A stretch of DNA of 64,000 nt from Halicephalobus mephisto (GCA_009193035.1 SWDT01000094.1:1-64000), one strand, 5' to 3'. Positions 38,001 to 49,600 are shown, numbered from the stretch's first letter. The notes: generated by a model from the letters alone, not told the origin. A program made the numbers and translations.

Positions 38001-40458
38001 TGACTACTTCTGCATTCACAGTCACTATCCCAAAGTGGTTATCTCCTAATTTCGATACAGATGGATAGTGACTAAAAATGATTCACCAATGAAATTAGTC
38101 ACTATCCAAAAAACAGCTGCAGTGAAATTCTTGGATAGTGACTGATTTTGATGATTTAATTTTTGTTTTTAGTTCCAACTGCCAGATTTCCGATTTGTCA
38201 ATCTTACTTTCGACAGACATATCAGGCACTACTCCAGCGGGGCCTGGGACCAACTAGCGATAACCTTCACCTTCAAACGACTCTACGGGTTCTATGTCCT
38301 CCAGGCTTACTTCCTCGCTTACTTGGCTGTGGCGATATCTTGGATTTCGTTCTTTATCGATCCAAGGAGCCTTCCATCCAGGATAATCCTCGGCGTAAAT
38401 GCCCTCATGGCGTGAGTTTTATTTTCGAAAAAAATTATGGTTTTTCCGAAACAAATTCAGTTTTTTTAAGAAAATTATTTTTGAAAAAAGATAATTGATA
38501 ACTAAGTTTGCAAAAAAAAAGTTGCAAAATTTAAAAAATTCTTTTCGATGGGGGATAGTTGTAATTTTTGTTCTTATTTATTAATAATTTTGTATATGAA
38601 AATTAATCCTGAAAAATAGAGGGTTATGTGTCCTAATTTGGAAGTTTCTAGATTTATCCAGACAGAATATAGTTCTAAAACATTGATTACGAAATAATAA
38701 AAGAAATTAAAACGTTTTTATAAACTACTGTAGCTTCTAAAAAGTTTTAAAAATTCGTGTCAGGACCGTTTTGTAAAAAAGTTTATTTTTCAATTTTATT
38801 TGATTACGAAATAATTAAAAAATTAAATCTCACGTAGACTACTGTAACTTCTAAGAAGTTCTGAAAATTTGTCTGAAAAATCTTATAAGAAAGTTTATTT
38901 TTGGTTTTTATATTACTGTATTTTAGGCTGACTTTCCAAATGGGTAACGTTGTGAGGGGTCTTCCTCGGGTGAGCTACGTGAAGGCCATCGATCTATTTT
39001 TCTTCGTCTGCTGTAGCTTTATCTTCCTTTCTCTCCTAGAACTGGCAGTGGTTGGGTTCCTCGACAAACACCATGATGCCAAACAAAGGAAAAAGGTCAA
39101 AACGGAGCGAAAAGTCCGGGCGGTTATGGTCGGTCAAGCGGCGGATTCACTACTGTTGGCGCTCTCCAGGTTCGTTGTTTGTTTGGCCAGGAAATGGCTT
39201 CCCCTCCTCCTGGGTGGGACTCCGATCAAGGAGATAATCGGTCCGAACAAGGCTGCACAATAATGGCCAGTTGGAAAATGAGAAAATTGCACCTTGTTGA
39301 AAAATGGAGGGAATTTTTGGAAAAATTTTAAATGTTGGATAACGTCCAAAAAATATTATTCAAATTGCATTGAAATCATTGATTTATTAAAAAAACAGCT
39401 CTAATGAAATTTCTGGATAGTGACTAGAAATCACTTTCAATTAATTTTCAGTCACTATCCAATTTTGAAAACAGGGCAATAAGTCACTATCCAAAAAACA
39501 GCTCCAATACAATTTCTGGATAGTAACTGGAGATCACTTTCAATTAATTTTCAGTCACTATTCAAAAAACAGCTCCAATGAGAAATTGGATAGTGACTAA
39601 TGTTTTCCAGTCACTGTTCATTTTTTCATTCTTGAGTAATTTTGGATAGTGTCTAAAAGAAACAACCGTAGTTACTGTTCTGGACACTATTCCGACTTTT
39701 ACTGGAGCTGTCAGTCGCTATCGAAAAACAGCTCCAATAAAAAATTAGATAGTGACTAATTTTGATGAACACCTATCTTCCCAGTCACTATCCGACATCT
39801 GTTGCAGCTGTCATTTGTTGAAAGAAAAACCGCTCCAATGGTAATTTTGGATAGTGATCATTTTGGATTTTTGTTGTATTTTTAGTCACTATCCAATTAT
39901 ACTGTAGTTTTGAATAGAAATTTTTTCAAACTTGATTTTCTTTATCTTTTCATTTTCAGTACGGATCCAACCAGATCAATGGCCGAAAGAGTGGGTGTTT
40001 CTCTGCAATCCCAGTTCATGAGACAACTGGACGAAGTCCCGAAGGCGCGAAAATTCCGGTATTCTTCAAGTTTTTTGGCGCACAAAATCGACGCCGCTTG
40101 TGCTCGCGCCTTTCCTCTCCTCTTCGGCGGTAAGTCTGATTCAAAAAAATTTTAAAAACAAAATAAAAAAAACAAAATTTCTAAAAAATAAAAAAAATAA
40201 AATTTCTAAAAAGTAAAAAAAACAAAATTTCTAAAAAGTAAAAAAAACAAAATTTCTAAAAAGTAAAAAAAACTTAAAATTAAACTTTTTAAAAAAATTG
40301 TTTTAAATTTAAAAAAAACTAAAAATTAAACTTTTTTGAAAATTTTTAAATTTAAAAAAAAATAGAAAAATTTTAATTTTAAAAATATTTAAAAATTAAA
40401 ATTTAACTTTTCAGCGTTCAATGCTGCTTACTGGATTTACTACTTGTCAAGGGAGTAA
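35039..40458 (+). CDS. Cys-loop ligand-gated ion channel subunit
   Basis: Exons: 35039-35215, 37185-37390, 37469-37685, 38173-38411, 38927-39169, 39960-40129, 40415-40458; 431 aa. Signal peptide [15 protein letters not shown]. The extracellular domain holds the Cys-loop C156...C170 ([15 protein letters not shown], 13 residues between). M1 is about 239-262. M2 follows [17 protein letters not shown] (R270 as 0'). M3 is about 300-322 ([14 protein letters not shown]). The M3-M4 loop is short and basic, and M4 ends the protein ([13 protein letters not shown]). Overall it resembles GABA-A/glycine-type anion channels, but the pore motif is PSR rather than PAR and 9' is Met rather than Leu. There is no vicinal Cys pair in loop C, so it is not a nicotinic alpha type. 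The ligand is unknown. Reading through the exon 5 donor would give an alternative end at 39263 without M4. Confidence 0.92.
35216..36100 (+). repeat. degenerate repeats in channel intron 1, part 1
   Basis: About ten irregular copies of units like TTATTTAAACGCGAAATTTT and GGAAAATTTAAAAACAACTT. Confidence 0.6.
36102..36960 (+). repeat. ~185-bp tandem repeat in channel intron 1, part 2
   Basis: Units begin TTAC(T/C)GTAAAAACTCTAAT and GAAGGGCACTTCCATTTGAA near 36102, 36333, 36520, 36691 and 36889 (spacing 171-231). Each continues with GGGCAGGGTAGAGGATGGAA, TAAGTCCTTTTATTTGTGC and GATTTATAGAATTTGAATTG. The internal CACTTCTATTTGAAG stretch resembles nematode simple inverted repeats. Confidence 0.75.
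37725..38150 (+). repeat. GTCACTATCC hairpin array 1 (channel intron 3)
   Basis: About six hairpin units with arms GTCACTATCC and GGATAGTGAC and variable 25-60 base centres, often containing AACAGCTCCAATGAAATT. Arm complementarity extends to GTCACTATCCAAAAA / TTTTTGGATAGTGAC in several units. Confidence 0.85.
39340..39905 (+). repeat. GTCACTATCC hairpin array 2 (channel intron 5)
   Basis: About seven more units of the same family fill the intron before exon 6, mostly with CAGCTCCAAT in the centre. Confidence 0.8.
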
Positions 40459-41634
40459 TTCAACTACGGGTTACTGTAAACAAAGATTTTTAAATTAGTT
40501 TTTATTTTTTTAAATTGAAAGCAATAAAAGGAAATTGGCCAATTCACACAAGTGAAAATATTTAACGTCTTACTGTAGTTGCACAGATCGAGAAAAGGCA
40601 AAAATTTAATTATCACAAAAGACACGTGAAAATTGGATGAGATGATGGAGGACTAGTGCCTGAGGGTCTGGAACTAGGCTGTTGACTTGGATCAGAACTT
40701 GGGTTGGCTGAAAATAATCTTCCATAAATTACGGTATTTTTTAAAATTCCTACGATTTACGGTGTTTTTATTTTTATGGATTACGGTATTTCTACTTTTT
40801 AATTTTTACGGGTTACGGTATTTTTATTTTTTGACTTTATATAAGTTACTGTAATTTTATTTTTTAAACCTCCATAAACTACAGTATTTTTAAAGTTCTT
40901 ATGGATTACGGTATTTTTATGTTTTATTTCCATGAATTACAGTATTTTTATTTCTTAAGTTCTATAAACTACAGTAATTTTTAAAATTTTATGGATTACT
41001 GTAATTTTGTTTTTTATTTGACTAATTAAGTGGTTATGGAGATCTTTAAGAATAAATACCACCTGTTAAATATGCAAATTTATGTGCATATGATCCCCAC
41101 TCGGATCAAGTGGGAAATCTTCGAAAATGATTTCCTAATGGTTTTGAGTGGAATTAATATTCAAAATTGTCCATTTTTAATTTCCATTCAAGACCGTTTA
41201 AAAATTTTAAATATTTTTATACAATTTTGAATAAAAATTATATTCACATAATTTTGCACATTAAATTAAATTATATTTTTTGTAAAAATTACAGTAATTC
41301 GATTGAGTCGATCGTGAACTCCGAAAGTAAAAAATCATCCTAGATTGACCCGGTCAAGCGGTTTTTGCCGCTCTTTTGGATCACAAAGCGGCTCTCACTC
41401 AATTAAGTTTTCCCGGTAAGGGATAAACAAACAATTTCCGGTGATCGGATCAGCAAAGGATGTGGTCATGAATTGCGCAATGACGGTTTTTGTTTTTTAT
41501 CCGGGACTAAACTCGGATTTGCGAGGGATGAGATGGCTCAATGATAAGCCAAAAACTTAAAAGAGCTTCGCAATTAGTCCATCTTTTGATCCCAAAAGAA
41601 GTTAAATTGACAGTAACTGGGAAAACAAAGTCAT
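40459..41634. other. convergent intergenic region
   Basis: 40640-40707 on the minus strand has a TTTTCAG followed by CCAACCCAAGTTCTGATCC, which could be a small terminal exon or UTR. 40720-41010 holds short repeats of the type GATTACGGTATTTTTA. 41320-41560 is GC-balanced with hexamers such as GCAATGACGGTTTTTG but no gene. Nothing firmer is seen. Confidence 0.4.
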
Positions 41635-42135
41635 CAAAATCAGTCACTATTCAAAAATTTTATTGGAGCTGTTTTTGGATAGTGACTTTGATAGCTTGAA
41701 TGAGATTTAAAAATGGTGTTCGGAAATTGGATAGTGACTAGAAAAACTGAAAATCACCGAAAAATCAGTCACTATTCAAAAATTTTATTGAAGCTGTTTT
41801 TGGATAGTGACTTTGACAGCTCCACTAAGATTTAAGAATAGTGTCCAAAATAAGGAATAACATTTCCACTTCCAGTCACTATCCAAGATTCTTCACAAAC
41901 ATAATTAGGATAGTGACTGACAATTGTGGGAAAATTTCTAAAACCAGTCACTATCCAAAATTTTATTGGAGCGGTTTTTAGTGATTTTGACCGCTTCAAT
42001 AAATACCCAGAATAGTGATTAAATTTTTACCCCTTTAATTACTACTCATTTTTAATTTCGAAATAACAGTTGCAGTGAAATTTCGGATAGAAACTAAAAA
42101 TTACAGAGGAATTTCCAAAATCAGTCACTATCCGA
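41635..42135. repeat. GTCACTATCC hairpin array 3 (flank of efl-3)
   Basis: Around six units. The block 41640-42000 is nearly the exact reverse complement of 56460-56835 in the glycosyltransferase intron, including unique centre sequences such as CCTAATTATGTTTGTGAAG. Confidence 0.85.
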
Positions 42136-42161
42136 CTTTTTGAAGACCTTTAACCTGAGGC

Positions 42162-44468
42162 TTACCCATTACATATGCTGGTCAGATAAGCTGCCGCAAC
42201 ATGAATATTCATGTCGGAAAACGCATTCGAAGTAACAGGTCTGAATGCCTTCGGAGAATCTGTCATCTTCTGATGCGGCATGGTTACAGTACTCTTCACA
42301 GGTGTTTTCTTGTTGAGAATTGAGTTTACAGAATAAAGATTATTGTAGTTTTGGTTATTCTGAACTTTCTGGGAAAAGTCCAAGTTCTCGACGCCCCAGA
42401 GGTTGAAGTTCAGTGGGGGCAAGGGTCCTAAGGGGGTTCTCTGAATGGGTCTGGGGACGGGTTTCGCGATTTCCACTTGAGACCCGGATGTCGAAATTGG
42501 CGGAATATTTTCCTTATTTTCTGAGGATTCCCCGAGTTGTTGACGAGCAAGTTGGGCCAATTGGGCCATGGGGTTTCTCTTGACTTGGTGGTACAGGTTC
42601 TGGACATTTTGAAAATCCGACAACGTCATAGATCTCTGAAAATTGATGTTCTGGGAATTCTGTTCCCCGAGAACTTTGACGTTGGAAGAATTTTGGACCT
42701 TTTCAGAAGAGATTCGACGGAGTTTTGCCGGAGGACAAACGTCGTTCAGACCAGCTGAAGCCAGAAAGTCCTTCATGATTTTCTCAGCAAGGCCAGGATT
42801 CGCTAAAAATCAAAGTTAATATACGACTTAAATATACGAAAAGTATTCAAAACTGAATTTTAGCATATGAGATTTAATTTTTGATATATGAAAGTCGAAA
42901 AATAATTTCATATATCAAATTTAACTTTTCATATATGAATTCTAGTTTCGAAATGTTCAAAAGTAATTTCCCCGTTAAGCTATAGTGATTTTAACATATG
43001 AGATTTAATTTTTAATATATGAAAGTCGAAAAATAATTTCATATATCAAATTTAACTTTTCATATATGAATTCCGATTTTAAAACGTTTCTCACCTTCTG
43101 GTTCAGGTCCACAGTATTCAAAAAGCGGGATTTTCTTTGTTCCAAACAAGTAGTGGACTTTCTTGATTAATCCCATCGCGACTAGCACGTTCGCGATGTC
43201 GTAGAGTCTTCTGCACCTGGATCTGCTGGGAGGGTCGAATCCCTCACTCTCCGGGTCCTTGATGAGTACAGTACTCGCGACATCCAGAGAAACTCGTCTT
43301 TTATCTTTAGGATTACAGAGAAGGACCATCAAGAACCTCCGGCAAAGTTGAGCCAGACTGTTTTTCCCGTTTCTGTCTCTTTGCCCGTTTTTGAAGTTAT
43401 CAGTATTGGATAAAGCTTTAGAATTAGAAGGAATCGCTTCTCCGACCAGGCTCCCGACGGTTTCCTGTTGACTGACCGGGGCGAGTTCAGTGAAGGAACA
43501 CATTGCTTGATTCACCTGATTGACCTTTGCTGGCAGCTGCTCCAACTTGCTTTCTTCCTGAATCAGTAAGTTGATATTTTCAGAAAAGGGCAAGCACACT
43601 TTGAGGTCAAAGACAATTTCAAAAAATTCAGAAGCAAAAAACAGCTTGAAAGAAAATTTGGATAGTGACTGAATAAAAAGGAAAGTGTTCGAAATCAGTT
43701 ACTATCCAAAATTTTATTGGAGCTGTTTTTTGAATAGCAATTTTGATAGTGTCCAGGATAGTGACTCGGAAAACTTAAAAAATCAAAAAATAATCACTAT
43801 CCGAAATTTTATTGAAGATGTTTTTGAATAGTGACTGAATAAAAAGGAAAATGCTCGAAATTAGTCACTATCCAATTTTTATTAGAGCTGCTTTCGATCA
43901 GACTTGAAAGTTCTAATAATTTTTGATAACGCCCCGGATAGTGATTAAAATGGGCTTTTTAGTCACTATCCATTGGATAGTGTCCAAATAAACTAAAAAC
44001 TCACCGAAAGCTCATGCATCAAGACGGGGAGCTTATTGAGTCCCTTCCACTTGTAAAAGCTCTTGTTCGTTTTGCTCATTGCCTCCAGGGCTTCCATCAC
44101 ATTTACAATGTCGTAAATTCTCCTTTTTTCCACACCTGCAAAAAAGTAAGTAAAAAATGATTTACAACCAGTTAAAACAAACTCATTTTTCTCGCGACGG
44201 TCTCCAGATGGACGTCGGTGCCTGTTCTGGCTTCTTCGTCCATGGCGATCAGGAATCTTTTACAGAGTTTTCCTAAGGATTTTTCTTTTCTAGAAGTCGT
44301 TTCGGGATTTGATTCTTCGTTTTCTTCGTTGGAATCGTCGTCTTCCAAAAGGGATCTCTTCCGGGCCGGGGGGTGTTTGAAGTCGAGGCTGGATTGGGAG
44401 AGGATAGAGGTACTCAAAACGACTCCAGAATCGTCCGTGGAGCCTTTCGAGTTTTCATCAGAATTCAT
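42162..44468 (-). CDS. efl-3: atypical E2F (E2F7/8-like) repressor with two DNA-binding domains
   Basis: Minus-strand exons: 44183-44468, 44005-44135, 43095-43557, 42162-42802; 506 aa. E2F7/8 proteins bind DNA without a DP partner and repress cell-cycle and apoptosis genes. DBD1 is about 60-130 (SRKEKSLGKLCKRFL, VEKRRIYDIVNVMEAL at 97-112). DBD2 is about 203-290 (GKNSLAQLCRRFL, RCRRLYDIANVLVAMGL at 253-269). No dimerisation or Rb-binding segment is seen. The tail is Asn/Gln/Pro-rich. The stop TAA at 42162 lies inside a good donor (GG|GTAAG), so a further 3' exon is possible, though the only candidate found stops after a few codons. TTTTTTTGCAG just before the ATG could be a trans-splice acceptor. 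Confidence 0.94.
43640..43995 (-). repeat. GTCACTATCC hairpin array 4 (efl-3 intron 2)
   Basis: About five degenerate units with AAAATTTTATTGGAGCTGTT centres, inside the intron between the DBD1 exon and the linker exon. Confidence 0.75.
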
Positions 44469-44649
44469 TTTTCTGCAAAAAAACTTAAAAATTCTCGTCG
44501 GGACCATTTCGTAAAAAAACAAGCTTCTTCGCAAATTACAAAATTAAAATAAATTACTGTAATTTTCAAAATTCGTGTCGGGACCATTTCGTTAAAAAAG
44601 TTTATTTTTTAATTTTTAGAATATTGAAAATTAACAAATTAGAATTTTA

Positions 44650-44996
44650 TTAAAAATCGGTTTTAAATAGGGAATGGATGGAGGATATCCCTCGACCGGA
44701 CACGACATTCCCCGGGGGAAAATCCACACCTTGTGCCAAACAATCCCAAGCCAATGAAGAGCCCGCGCGCGCGAGTGGAAAAAACAGTTTTGCTCCCGCC
44801 CCGGTCAACTTTGCGCGGGAAGCGAACGGCAATGCCACAAAAAGGCCCGAGAATGGCACCGATACAAGACGATTTTTCCACTACAGCAAAATGAACGAGA
44901 TGGGTGAATTGGGCGGGAACCAAGAGCGCGCCCCTCGAAGAGCGGCGGTAGCTGTTCGCGCCCAATCCAATGACCAGAAAAGCCGAAAATGAGCAA
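44650..44996 (-). promoter_or_regulatory. GC island upstream of efl-3 with E2F-like sites
   Basis: About 200-500 bases before the efl-3 ATG the DNA becomes GC-rich. TTTGCGCGGGAA (44810-44821) is close to the E2F consensus TTTSSCGC. TTGGGCGGGAAC (44909-44920) and GCTCCCGCCCC (about 44791) are further candidates. Open frames on both strands here have no exon signals and are judged chance. Confidence 0.55.
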
Positions 44997-45049
44997 TTCG
45001 TTCTGATTATTTTCAGATCAAAGTAATCGGATCCAAAAATCTAAACCAA

Positions 45050-46370
45050 GAAAAAACAAAATCTTCTTAAATCATTTCTTAATTCAAATAATAAATTTTA
45101 AAAAAAATAAATTTAAAAAATCAAATTTAAAAATTCCAAAATATTAGAAAATAAAAAATTGATCATAGTTATTTTTGAATTAAAGTACTCATATCTGGGA
45201 AATTTAAATAATGAAAAACATTTTAAAAAAATTATTTCGAAATATTTCTGAACTTAATACAAATTTTTTTTAAATTTGAAAATTTAAAAAATTTAAAGAA
45301 TTAGAAAAATCAGAAAATTTAGAAAAAGTTTTAAAAAATTTGAAAAATCAAAAAATTTAGGAAAATTAGAATTTTTAAAAAATCAGAAAATTAGAAAAAA
45401 TTTAAAAAATCAGAAAATTTAAAAAATTTTAAAAAATTTTAAAAATCAGAAAATTTGAAAAAATTTTTAAAATTTGAAAAATCAGAAAATTTAAAAAATA
45501 AAAATCTGTTTTATTCTGGATTACTGTAATTTGAAAGTTTAAAAAATTCTAAATCAAAAAATTTTAAAATTATTTTTAATAAAAAATTTTAAAAATACAG
45601 TAACTATACTGTATTACTGTAGGCAACCTAAAAGTTTTAAAACATTTAAAAAATCAAATTTTTTTAAAATATTAAAAATAAATTTTAAAGTTTTATAAAA
45701 AATCCAAAAATTATTTGGCTTTTGAATTTTCGGAAAATTTTTGGTTGTGATTTGGTTCATTTTTGAAGCAGCTGGTTTTGAGGGTCATTTCGCGCAAGAA
45801 TTTTAATAAAAAATAAAAAAAATTTAAATTAAAAAATAAAAATTAAAAAATTTAAATTAAAAAAAATAAAAATAAAAGAATTTTAAAAATAAAAAAAATT
45901 TAAATTAAAAAATAAAAATTAAAAATTAAAAAATTTAAATTAAAAAAAAAATAAAAATAAAAGAATTCTAAAAATAAAAAAAATTTAAATTAAAAAAATT
46001 AAAAATAAAAAAATTTAAATTAAAAAAATTAAAATAAAAAATTTTAAATTAAAAAAATTAAAATAAAAAAATTTTAAAAATAAAAGTATTTAAAAAATCT
46101 AAATTTTTAAAAAATGAATTTTATTTTTAACGACGGATTAGATTATGGTAATTACAGTAATTTTATTTTGAAAATTTGGTTTTTATTATTTTTAATTTAA
46201 AATTTATTTCTGAATTTCCGCCAAAACGGGACCCAAGTCAAATTTTTTGTTCCGATGACGGTTTGCTTTTTTTATTTTGTAAAATTTATAATTTCTTTCA
46301 TTTTTAAATTATTTTTTCGACAATTAACATCTCAAGTAAAAAAATTAATTTAAAAATAAAGAATTTTAAA
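45050..46370. repeat. very AT-rich low-complexity tract
   Basis: Degenerate AAATTTAAAAAATCAGAAA and AAAATAAAAATTAAAAAATT units. No gene; the polymer-like blocks at 45800-46100 are almost pure A/T. Confidence 0.65.
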
Positions 46371-46384
46371 ACCAGCACGAATCA

Positions 46385-47290
46385 AAGGGAAAATATCAGC
46401 AAGAAGGAACTATCGCTAGAGGCAGTTATCATTAGGATGGAAATCTCCATAAGAAGTAACCGTCGTTGGAGATGTTTATCATCGAGGAGGAAATCTTTAT
46501 AAAGAATAACCGTCTTTGGGGATTTTTATCATTAGAGATTAACTGCCGCTAGGGATATTTATCATCGAGGAAGAAATATTACTGGGGAACAAGTATTATT
46601 AGAGGTATTTATCATCAGGGAGGAAGTATTACTGGGGACTAATTGCTTTTGGAGATATTTATCATTAGAGAAGAAATATCACTGGGAAACAACTATTATT
46701 AGAGATATTTATTATTATAGAAATATCACTGGGGAACAAGTATTATTAGAGGTATTTATCATCAGGGAGGAAATATCACTGGAGAACAAGTATTATTAGA
46801 GGTATTTATCATTAGAGAAGAGATATCACTGGAGAACAACAATTATTATAGGTATCTATCATCGGGGAGGAAATATCACTGGGAAACAACTATTATTAGA
46901 GATATTTATTATTATAGAAATATCACTGGGGAACAAGTATTATTAGAGGTATTTATCATCAGGGAGGAAATATCACTGGAGAACAAGTATTATTAGAGGT
47001 ATTTATCATTAGAGAAGAGATATCACTGGAGAACAACAATTATTATAGGTATCTATCATCGGGGAGGAAATATCACTGGGGAACAACTATTATTAGAGAT
47101 ATTTATCATTAGAGAGGAAGTATTACTGGGGAACAACTGTTACTAGAGGTATTTATCATTAGAGAGGAAATTTCTATAAGGATTAATTGCCACTAGGGAT
47201 ATTTATCATTGGGGGAAATCTTTGTAGGGACTAATTGCCACTGAGGGTATTTATCATCGGGGAGGGAATATCACTTGGGAACAACTGTCA
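46385..47290. repeat. 50-bp minisatellite with higher-order repeat
   Basis: About 17 copies of a ~50-base unit with landmarks GGAAATATCACTGGGGAACA and ATTATTAGAGGTATTTATCA. A four-unit block of 197 bases starting at 46691 is repeated almost exactly from 46888. The ends of the array are more diverged than the centre. Confidence 0.88.
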
Positions 47291-47294
47291 TACA

Positions 47295-47530
47295 GCCACC
47301 TATCTTGTTGTCGATGACGGTTTGTTTCGCCACTATCGATATCAGTTCCCGCCAATTGAATTGATAAGATTGGTCTAATGACACTCCCCCTTTTTGAAGA
47401 GACTTTCGAGTCCCCCCTTGGCGCCAAGCCGATCTGCCTGTCTGAATCGGCTTCGAAGGAACCAATTTGTTTCGAAAATTGCTTTCGCGCCTTTTATGGA
47501 AAAGCGCGAAAATCTGTCACTTGATCAAAC
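47295..47530. promoter_or_regulatory. GC-rich hairpin and E2F-like site cluster
   Basis: TTGGCGCCAA (47418-47427) is palindromic and E2F-like. Directly after it, AAGCCGAT (47426-47433) and ATCGGCTT (47446-47453) form a perfect 8-bp stem with a 12-base loop. TTTCGCGC (47483-47490) and GCGCGAAA (47504-47511) are inverted E2F-type half-sites 13 bases apart. No gene start is visible nearby. Confidence 0.45.
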
Positions 47531-47679
47531 GCAATCCTTCTTTGACGGAGGTTTCTGAATTTGAATTTTCAAAAGTACCACAACCATGGGAATCACGACT
47601 TGTACAAGATGGAATCTAATTTGATTGAGTCAGATTTCGATGGTTTTTGACAACGAACAAGGTTCCGAATTTTATTTTA

Positions 47680-48960
47680 ATTTTTTGAACAAATTTGAAA
47701 AAACAGGTCAAATGGAAATGAACAAAGATCTTCGAGAAAATGATAGTGACTAAATCCGCATCTTGTCCGTAATCTGTATTCAGAAAACTTTAAAAATGAA
47801 TAAAAAACATATTTCATTAAAAATTTCGTAACTTTTCAGAATGCAGTCAAGACTTTTGAAATTTTTGGAAATAAAAATTTTTAAAATTAAAAAAATTAAA
47901 TATTTATTAATATTTTTAAAATTAAAAAAATTAAATATTTATTAATATTTTAAAATAAAAAAAAATTAAAAAAATATTAATATTTTTAAAATTTAAAAAA
48001 TAAAATATTTATTAATATTTTAAAATAAAAAAAAAATTAAAAAAATATTTATATTTTTAAAATAAAAAAAAATAAAATATTTATATTTTTAAAATTTAAA
48101 AAATTTCGAAATAATACAGTTATTATTTTTTAAATTATATTTATTTTTGAAATTAAATAAAATTTTCAAATTAATTTTAATAAAAATTTTTAATTTTCAT
48201 AATTTCGAAAAGTTTAGAAAATTAAAAACGAGGTCTATTTATTATAAAAGATCAAAGATAAATTCAAAAATCTTCTTTCATTATGTTTGATATCATCTAG
48301 CAAATTCTTAATTCCATTATTGAAGAAAAATATGAATGAAAATAAAAAAAATTAAAAAACATAAATAATAATAAAAATATAAAAATTAAAGTAATAACAA
48401 AAATAAAAAAATATAGAAATATAAGAATTAAAAAATTTAAAAATTAAAAAAATAATAATAATAACAAAAATTAAAAAACATAAATAATAATAAAAATATA
48501 AAAATTAAAATAATAACAAAAATTAAAAAATATTAAAATATAAGAATTAAAAAATAAAAAACATAAATAATAATAAAAATATGGAAATTAAAATAATAAC
48601 AAAAATTTTAAAAATATAGAAAAATATAAATTTAAATTTACAAAAATATAAATATGAGAAAAAATAATGCAAAAATATACAATCCACTCAAAATTATTGA
48701 AATTAAAATTTTTATTTTGTTGAACTAAGATAAAAAATTTAATTTTTAAAATTATTTTTAACTTTTTTAAAATATTCCTAAGATTTTAATTTTTAATTTT
48801 TAATTTTTTGACATTTTTCTAATTTTTTATGAGATTTTATTTTTTTAATTTTTAATTTTTTGACATTTTTCTAATTTTTAAATTTTTTTTTGAGATTTTA
48901 TTTTTTTTATTTTTTGGAATTTTTTTAATTTTTAAATTTTTTTTGATGGTGCTGAACAGA
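47680..48960. repeat. very AT-rich low-complexity tract
   Basis: Tandem-like blocks such as AAATATTTATTAATATTTTA and ATAATAATAAAAATATAAAA alternate. No coding or RNA feature seen. Confidence 0.65.
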
Positions 48961-49320
48961 TTAATTTTTGCTTTTTTTTTATTTATATTACAACTTGATC
49001 TCGGATTTGGCAGTTTGGGATTGTTGCTGATTTTAGATGGTGTTTCTTATTGTGTGTCCTCAGAGCTCGTTAACTCTAAATGACCACCCGAAAACAATTC
49101 TTACGATTTGATGAGTTTCCACCGCGCGATCGTTATCAAGCAAAATGAGGTTCTTCGTTGACATTTGTTTCTGATTTACGGCCAATCAAAGGTTCAATTT
49201 GAGAGGCCATGTTTTGGACCGTCATTCCGGTTGCGTAATGAGATTGAGATGGATCAGCAACTCGAGAAGAGAGCTATTGACCTGTCGAGACTTAGAAAAT
49301 CTTGGCGCCAAAAATTATTT
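48961..49320. other. GC-balanced intergenic island
   Basis: Composition departs from the surrounding AT-rich DNA. It contains TTGGCGCCAAAAA (49302-49314), an E2F-like site shared with the cluster at 47.4 kb. No reading frame or exon signals. Could be a regulatory element or unannotated RNA. Confidence 0.35.
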
Positions 49321-49600
49321 AAAAAAAATTAAAAATTAATTTCAATTTTGTTATTTAAAAAAATTAAAAATTATTTTCAGTTTTATTATTTAAAAAAAAT
49401 TAATTTCAGTTTTGTTATTTAAAAAAATTAAAAATTATTTTCAGTTTTATTATTTAAAAAAAATTAATTTCAGTTTTGTTATTTAAAAAAAATTAAAAAT
49501 TAATTTCAATTTTATTATTTAAAAAATTTTTAAAATTAATTTCAATTTTATTATTTAAAAAATTTTTAAAATTAATTTCAATTTTATTATTTAAAAAATT
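49320..49600. repeat. ~50-base tandem repeat TTTCAGTTTTATTATTTAAA
   Basis: Six to seven copies of AAATTAATTTCAATTTTGTT and ATTTAAAAAAATT units in direct orientation. Confidence 0.7.

Noticed and set aside
40640..40707. Possible terminal efl-3 exon after TTTTCAG
   Set aside because: In the required phase it stops after a few codons; the frame with a longer peptide (SQQPSSRPSGTSPPSS) is out of phase with the donor at 42165.
44678..44992. Open frames of ~100 codons on both strands upstream of efl-3
   Set aside because: They occur only because the island is GC-rich and stop-poor; no exon signals or recognisable domains, and the sites there fit a promoter better.
47426..47453. tRNA or other structured RNA at the GC-rich stem-loop
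   Set aside because: The stem is perfect, but there is no cloverleaf, no T-loop box and no flanking arms of tRNA type; kept only as an unexplained hairpin.
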